The position numbers and the translations under genes were made by a program. A stretch of 64,000 nt of DNA. Source: Hungatella sp. UBA5385. GTDB lineage: Bacteria > Bacillota > Clostridia > Lachnospirales > Lachnospiraceae. Below are positions 61,488 to 64,000 of this stretch, one piece after another. The notes beneath the pieces were generated by a model that saw nothing but the letters and a program-made list of their open reading frames with translations, did no database searches and was not told the origin of the DNA. Location of the stretch: NCBI GenBank assembly GCA_002409995.1, contig DHOR01000040.1:107819-171818 (forward strand), read 5' to 3'. Position 1 is the stretch's first letter; every line of letters begins with the position of its first letter.

Positions 61488-64000
61488 TTACTGCCAACGG
61501 TTTTTAAGCTTTGTCTGAAGTCTGTATAATGTATTCAGCGCATCAATAGGTGTCATGCTGCCCAGCTCCAATTCTCCTAATTCCTTAATAATATCATCAT
61601 CCTTTACCGTGTCAAACAGGGACATCTGCTGTAAATCCACCTCATCAGGCTTTGGAACCGCCTTGTGCTGGGTGATGTTGGAGCTGATTTCTGCAATTTC
61701 CTTTGCTCTGGCTGTAATATCAGCATCGCTTAACTCAATGAGCAGCTCTTTGGCTCTGGTGATTACTGTTTCAGGAACACCTGCAAGCTTAGCAACCTGA
61801 ACACCGTAGCTTTTATCCGCTCCGCCTTTTATGATTTTACGCAGGAATACAATATCATCTCCCTGCTCCTTTACTGCAATACAATAGTTGTTTACGCCGT
61901 TGATGGTGCCTTCCAGCTCTGTCAGCTCATGGTAATGAGTTGCAAACAGAGTTTTAGCCCCCAGCAGCTTTGTACTGCTGATGTGTTCCACAACTGCCCA
62001 TGCGATGCTGAGACCGTCAAAGGTACTTGTTCCACGGCCGATTTCATCAAGAACAATCAGACTGTTTTTGGTGGCATTTCTCAATATATTGGCAACCTCT
62101 GTCATTTCCACCATAAAGGTACTCTGGCCGGAAGCCAGATCATCAGAAGCTCCTACTCTTGTAAAGATGCGGTCACAGATACCGATATTAGCATCATCTG
62201 CAGGTACAAAGCTTCCTATCTGGGCCATAAGGACAATTAAGGCTGTCTGGCGCATGTAGGTGGATTTACCTGCCATATTAGGGCCTGTAATAATGGACAA
62301 ACGGTTTTTGCCATTGTCTAAATAGGTGTCATTGGCAACAAAAAGGTCATCCCGCATCATCTTCTCAACAACCGGATGGCGGCCATTTTTAATATCTACG
62401 ACTCCCTTGTCATTGATCTGAGGTTTTACATAATTGTTTCTGGTAGCAACTGTGGAGAGAGAGGCAAGGACATCAATTCCTGCAATTGCCTTGGCTGTTT
62501 TCTGAATTCTCACCACTTCAGCTGCAACCGTATCACGGACCTGGCAGAACAATTCGTATTCCAGAGAGAACAGCTTATCCTCAGCTCCCAGAATCACATC
62601 CTCCAGCTCTTTTAACTCATCTGTTGTATAGCGTTCCGCATTGGCAAGGGTCTGTTTTCTCACAAAATAGTCAGGAACCAGATCCTTAAAAGAATTGGTG
62701 ACTTCAAAGTAATATCCAAATACCTTGTTAAACTTTACCTTTAAATTCTTAATTCCTGTTTTATCCCGTTCCTTCACTTCCAGCTCTGCAAGCCAGTTCT
62801 TACCTTCTGTTTTGGCACTGCGCAGTCGGTCTGCCTCTTCATGAAAGCCATCCCTTATAATTCCGCCTTCCCGAATAAGAATGGGAGGGTCTTCCACAAT
62901 GGCACGGTCAATTAAATCTCTCACATCCTCTAACGGATCAAGCTCCTCCATCAGTTCTTTAAACAGATCGCTTGTAAACTCTTTTAGTATATTCTTGATA
63001 TGAGGAAGCATTTCCAGAGAGTTCTTAAATGCAAGCATATCTCTTGGATTGGCTGTCTTATAGCTGATTCGTCCAATAAGTCGTTCCAGATCGTAAATCG
63101 GATTTAAATATTCACAAATTTCCTCTCTGGATATGTAATTCATATTCAGCTCTTCAATGGCTGCCTGACGTTTTAGAATATCTGCTTTGTGGATCAGGGG
63201 CTGTTCAATATAGGTTCTCAGCAGTCTTGCCCCCATAGCAGTCTTTGTTTTATCCAGAACCCAGAGAAGTGATCCTCTCTTCTGCTTCTCACGAAGGGTT
63301 TCAAGAAGCTCTAAGTTTCTCCGTGTAGAAGTGTCAATGATCATAAACTGACCTGTGGAATAAGGGGTAATGGTTGTCATATGGGACAGGGAGTTTTTCT
63401 GTGTCTCATACATATATTCCAGTACGGAACCTGCTGCAATCACTCCGGTATCATAGTCAGCAAGGCCAAGCCCTTCCAGTGAGCCCACCTTAAAATGTTC
63501 TCTTAATACCTTCTTACAGGTTTCGTCAGAAAAGAAGCGGTTGTCCAGGGAGGAAACCACTGCCTGATATCTGTTTTTCAGTTCATCAATATCAACACCT
63601 GACATATAGAATGCATCATTACAAATAATCTCAGATGGAGTAAATTTGTTGATCTCATCATATAATTCCCTGCTTGAGCTTACCTCAGTAACAAGGAACT
63701 CTCCAGTGCTGATATCAGAGACAGCGATTCCAAACATTTCTCCTATGTAAACAACTCCCATCAGATAGTTGTTCTTAGTCTCATCAAGAGCCTGGGCACT
63801 TGTTATAGTGCCTGGAGTAACCACACGGATTACTTCCCTTCTCACAAGACCTTTGGCTTGTTTGGCATCCTCCATCTGCTCTGCAATTGCCACTTTATAA
63901 CCTTTTTGAACCAGTTTATTCAGATAGGAATCCACTGCATGATAAGGAACACCGCACATAGGCGCCCGTTCCTCCAGCCCGCATTCCTTACCAGTCAATG
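61488..64000 (-). CDS. mutS: DNA mismatch repair protein MutS, 5' end beyond the window
   Basis: The frame is open to the window edge; at least 836 residues are present, missing about the first 45-50. Mismatch-binding part: CGVPYHAVDSYLNKLV and VAIAEQMEDAKQAKG. ATPase part: ITGPNMAGKSTYMRQTALI (Walker A), LIVLDEIGRGTSTFDGLSIAW (Walker B), FATHYHEL. The codon at 63998 is an internal Leu, not a start. It finds mismatches and recruits MutL. Confidence 0.97.
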   Translation of the reverse strand, partial: LTGKECGLEERAPMCGVPYHAVDSYLNKLVQKGYKVAIAEQMEDAKQAKGLVRREVIRVVTPGTITSAQALDETKNNYLMGVVYIGEMFGIAVSDISTGEFLVTEVSSSRELYDEINKFTPSEIICNDAFYMSGVDIDELKNRYQAVVSSLDNRFFSDETCKKVLREHFKVGSLEGLGLADYDTGVIAAGSVLEYMYETQKNSLSHMTTITPYSTGQFMIIDTSTRRNLELLETLREKQKRGSLLWVLDKTKTAMGARLLRTYIEQPLIHKADILKRQAAIEELNMNYISREEICEYLNPIYDLERLIGRISYKTANPRDMLAFKNSLEMLPHIKNILKEFTSDLFKELMEELDPLEDVRDLIDRAIVEDPPILIREGGIIRDGFHEEADRLRSAKTEGKNWLAELEVKERDKTGIKNLKVKFNKVFGYYFEVTNSFKDLVPDYFVRKQTLANAERYTTDELKELEDVILGAEDKLFSLEYELFCQVRDTVAAEVVRIQKTAKAIAGIDVLASLSTVATRNNYVKPQINDKGVVDIKNGRHPVVEKMMRDDLFVANDTYLDNGKNRLSIITGPNMAGKSTYMRQTALIVLMAQIGSFVPADDANIGICDRIFTRVGASDDLASGQSTFMVEMTEVANILRNATKNSLIVLDEIGRGTSTFDGLSIAWAVVEHISSTKLLGAKTLFATHYHELTELEGTINGVNNYCIAVKEQGDDIVFLRKIIKGGADKSYGVQVAKLAGVPETVITRAKELLIELSDADITARAKEIAEISSNITQHKAVPKPDEVDLQQMSLFDTVKDDDIIKELGELELGSMTPIDALNTLYRLQTKLKNRWQ

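Noticed and set aside
1..64000. tRNA, rRNA, CRISPR array, prophage or intact insertion sequence
   Set aside because: No cloverleaf, rRNA-like stretch, regularly spaced repeats, transposase or phage structural genes were seen by eye.

Overview
The window looks like a chromosomal segment from a Lachnospiraceae-type member of the Clostridia (Firmicutes). The evidence is low-to-moderate GC, strong AGGAGG-type ribosome sites, intrinsic terminators, TTGACA/TATAAT promoters, a glmS ribozyme, and a mutS-mutL-miaA-radC-mreCD-minCDE-rodA gene chain. The species is not identifiable from sequence alone. No rRNA, tRNA, CRISPR array or intact insertion sequence was seen. Nearly all genes are on the minus strand.

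Layout. (a) 1-5770: accessory and housekeeping singletons: a partial ankyrin-repeat gene, a deleted GH42 beta-galactosidase remnant, a UPF0178 protein, a PPP-type phosphatase, a HEAT-methyltransferase fusion and a DUF2461 protein. (b) 6022-9023: a plus-strand two-component system with an anchored PepSY-like protein. (c) 9024-12547: a patchwork with a GC-rich non-coding relic, a DUF952 protein, a cluster of tiny unknown proteins, an alpha/beta hydrolase and a Mef-like drug exporter. (d) 12777-16149: an amino-acid ABC transporter, probably for cysteine or cystine, preceded by a promoter, a Cys-rich leader peptide and a terminator. (e) 16244-18939: an MFS pump and an unknown 276-residue protein, divergent from an HxlR regulator with a clear palindromic site. 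(f) 19165-20458: an NADH oxidase pseudogene with Rex-like boxes. (g) 20522-29142: a sulfur block with a cysteine desulfurase and TtcA-like thiolase, a MetNIQ-type importer with an M20 amidohydrolase behind a second Cys-rich leader and terminator, and two PLP lyase/synthase genes of transsulfuration. (h) 29267-34270: an SLC13/ArsB-NhaD permease, a NADAR / NrtR-like Nudix / DUF4291 operon with a palindrome over its promoter, two GNAT acetyltransferases and a 49-residue protein. (i) 34499-40446: LCP and NlpC/P60 cell-envelope proteins, then the glmS ribozyme and glmS. (j) 40497-64000: a long minus-strand block for cell shape, division, envelope and mismatch repair (mutS, mutL, miaA, radC, mreCD, PBP2, minCDE, rodA, mgsA, dacA-like, sepF, aroB, lspA, rluD-like, a cytidylate-kinase-like gene).

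How it works together. The strongest integrated story is sulfur amino acids. Two separate import operons each carry the same control layout: a consensus promoter, a tiny ORF with a run of three Cys codons plus further Cys, an intrinsic terminator, then transporter genes. This predicts ribosome-mediated attenuation by cysteine supply. A second candidate system is the NADAR/Nudix/DUF4291 operon, which combines a probable ADP-ribose-removing enzyme, an ADP-ribose-sensing or -cleaving regulator and a possible ADP-ribosyltransferase-like protein. Function assignments rest on reading motifs and on remembered family features; no searches were run.
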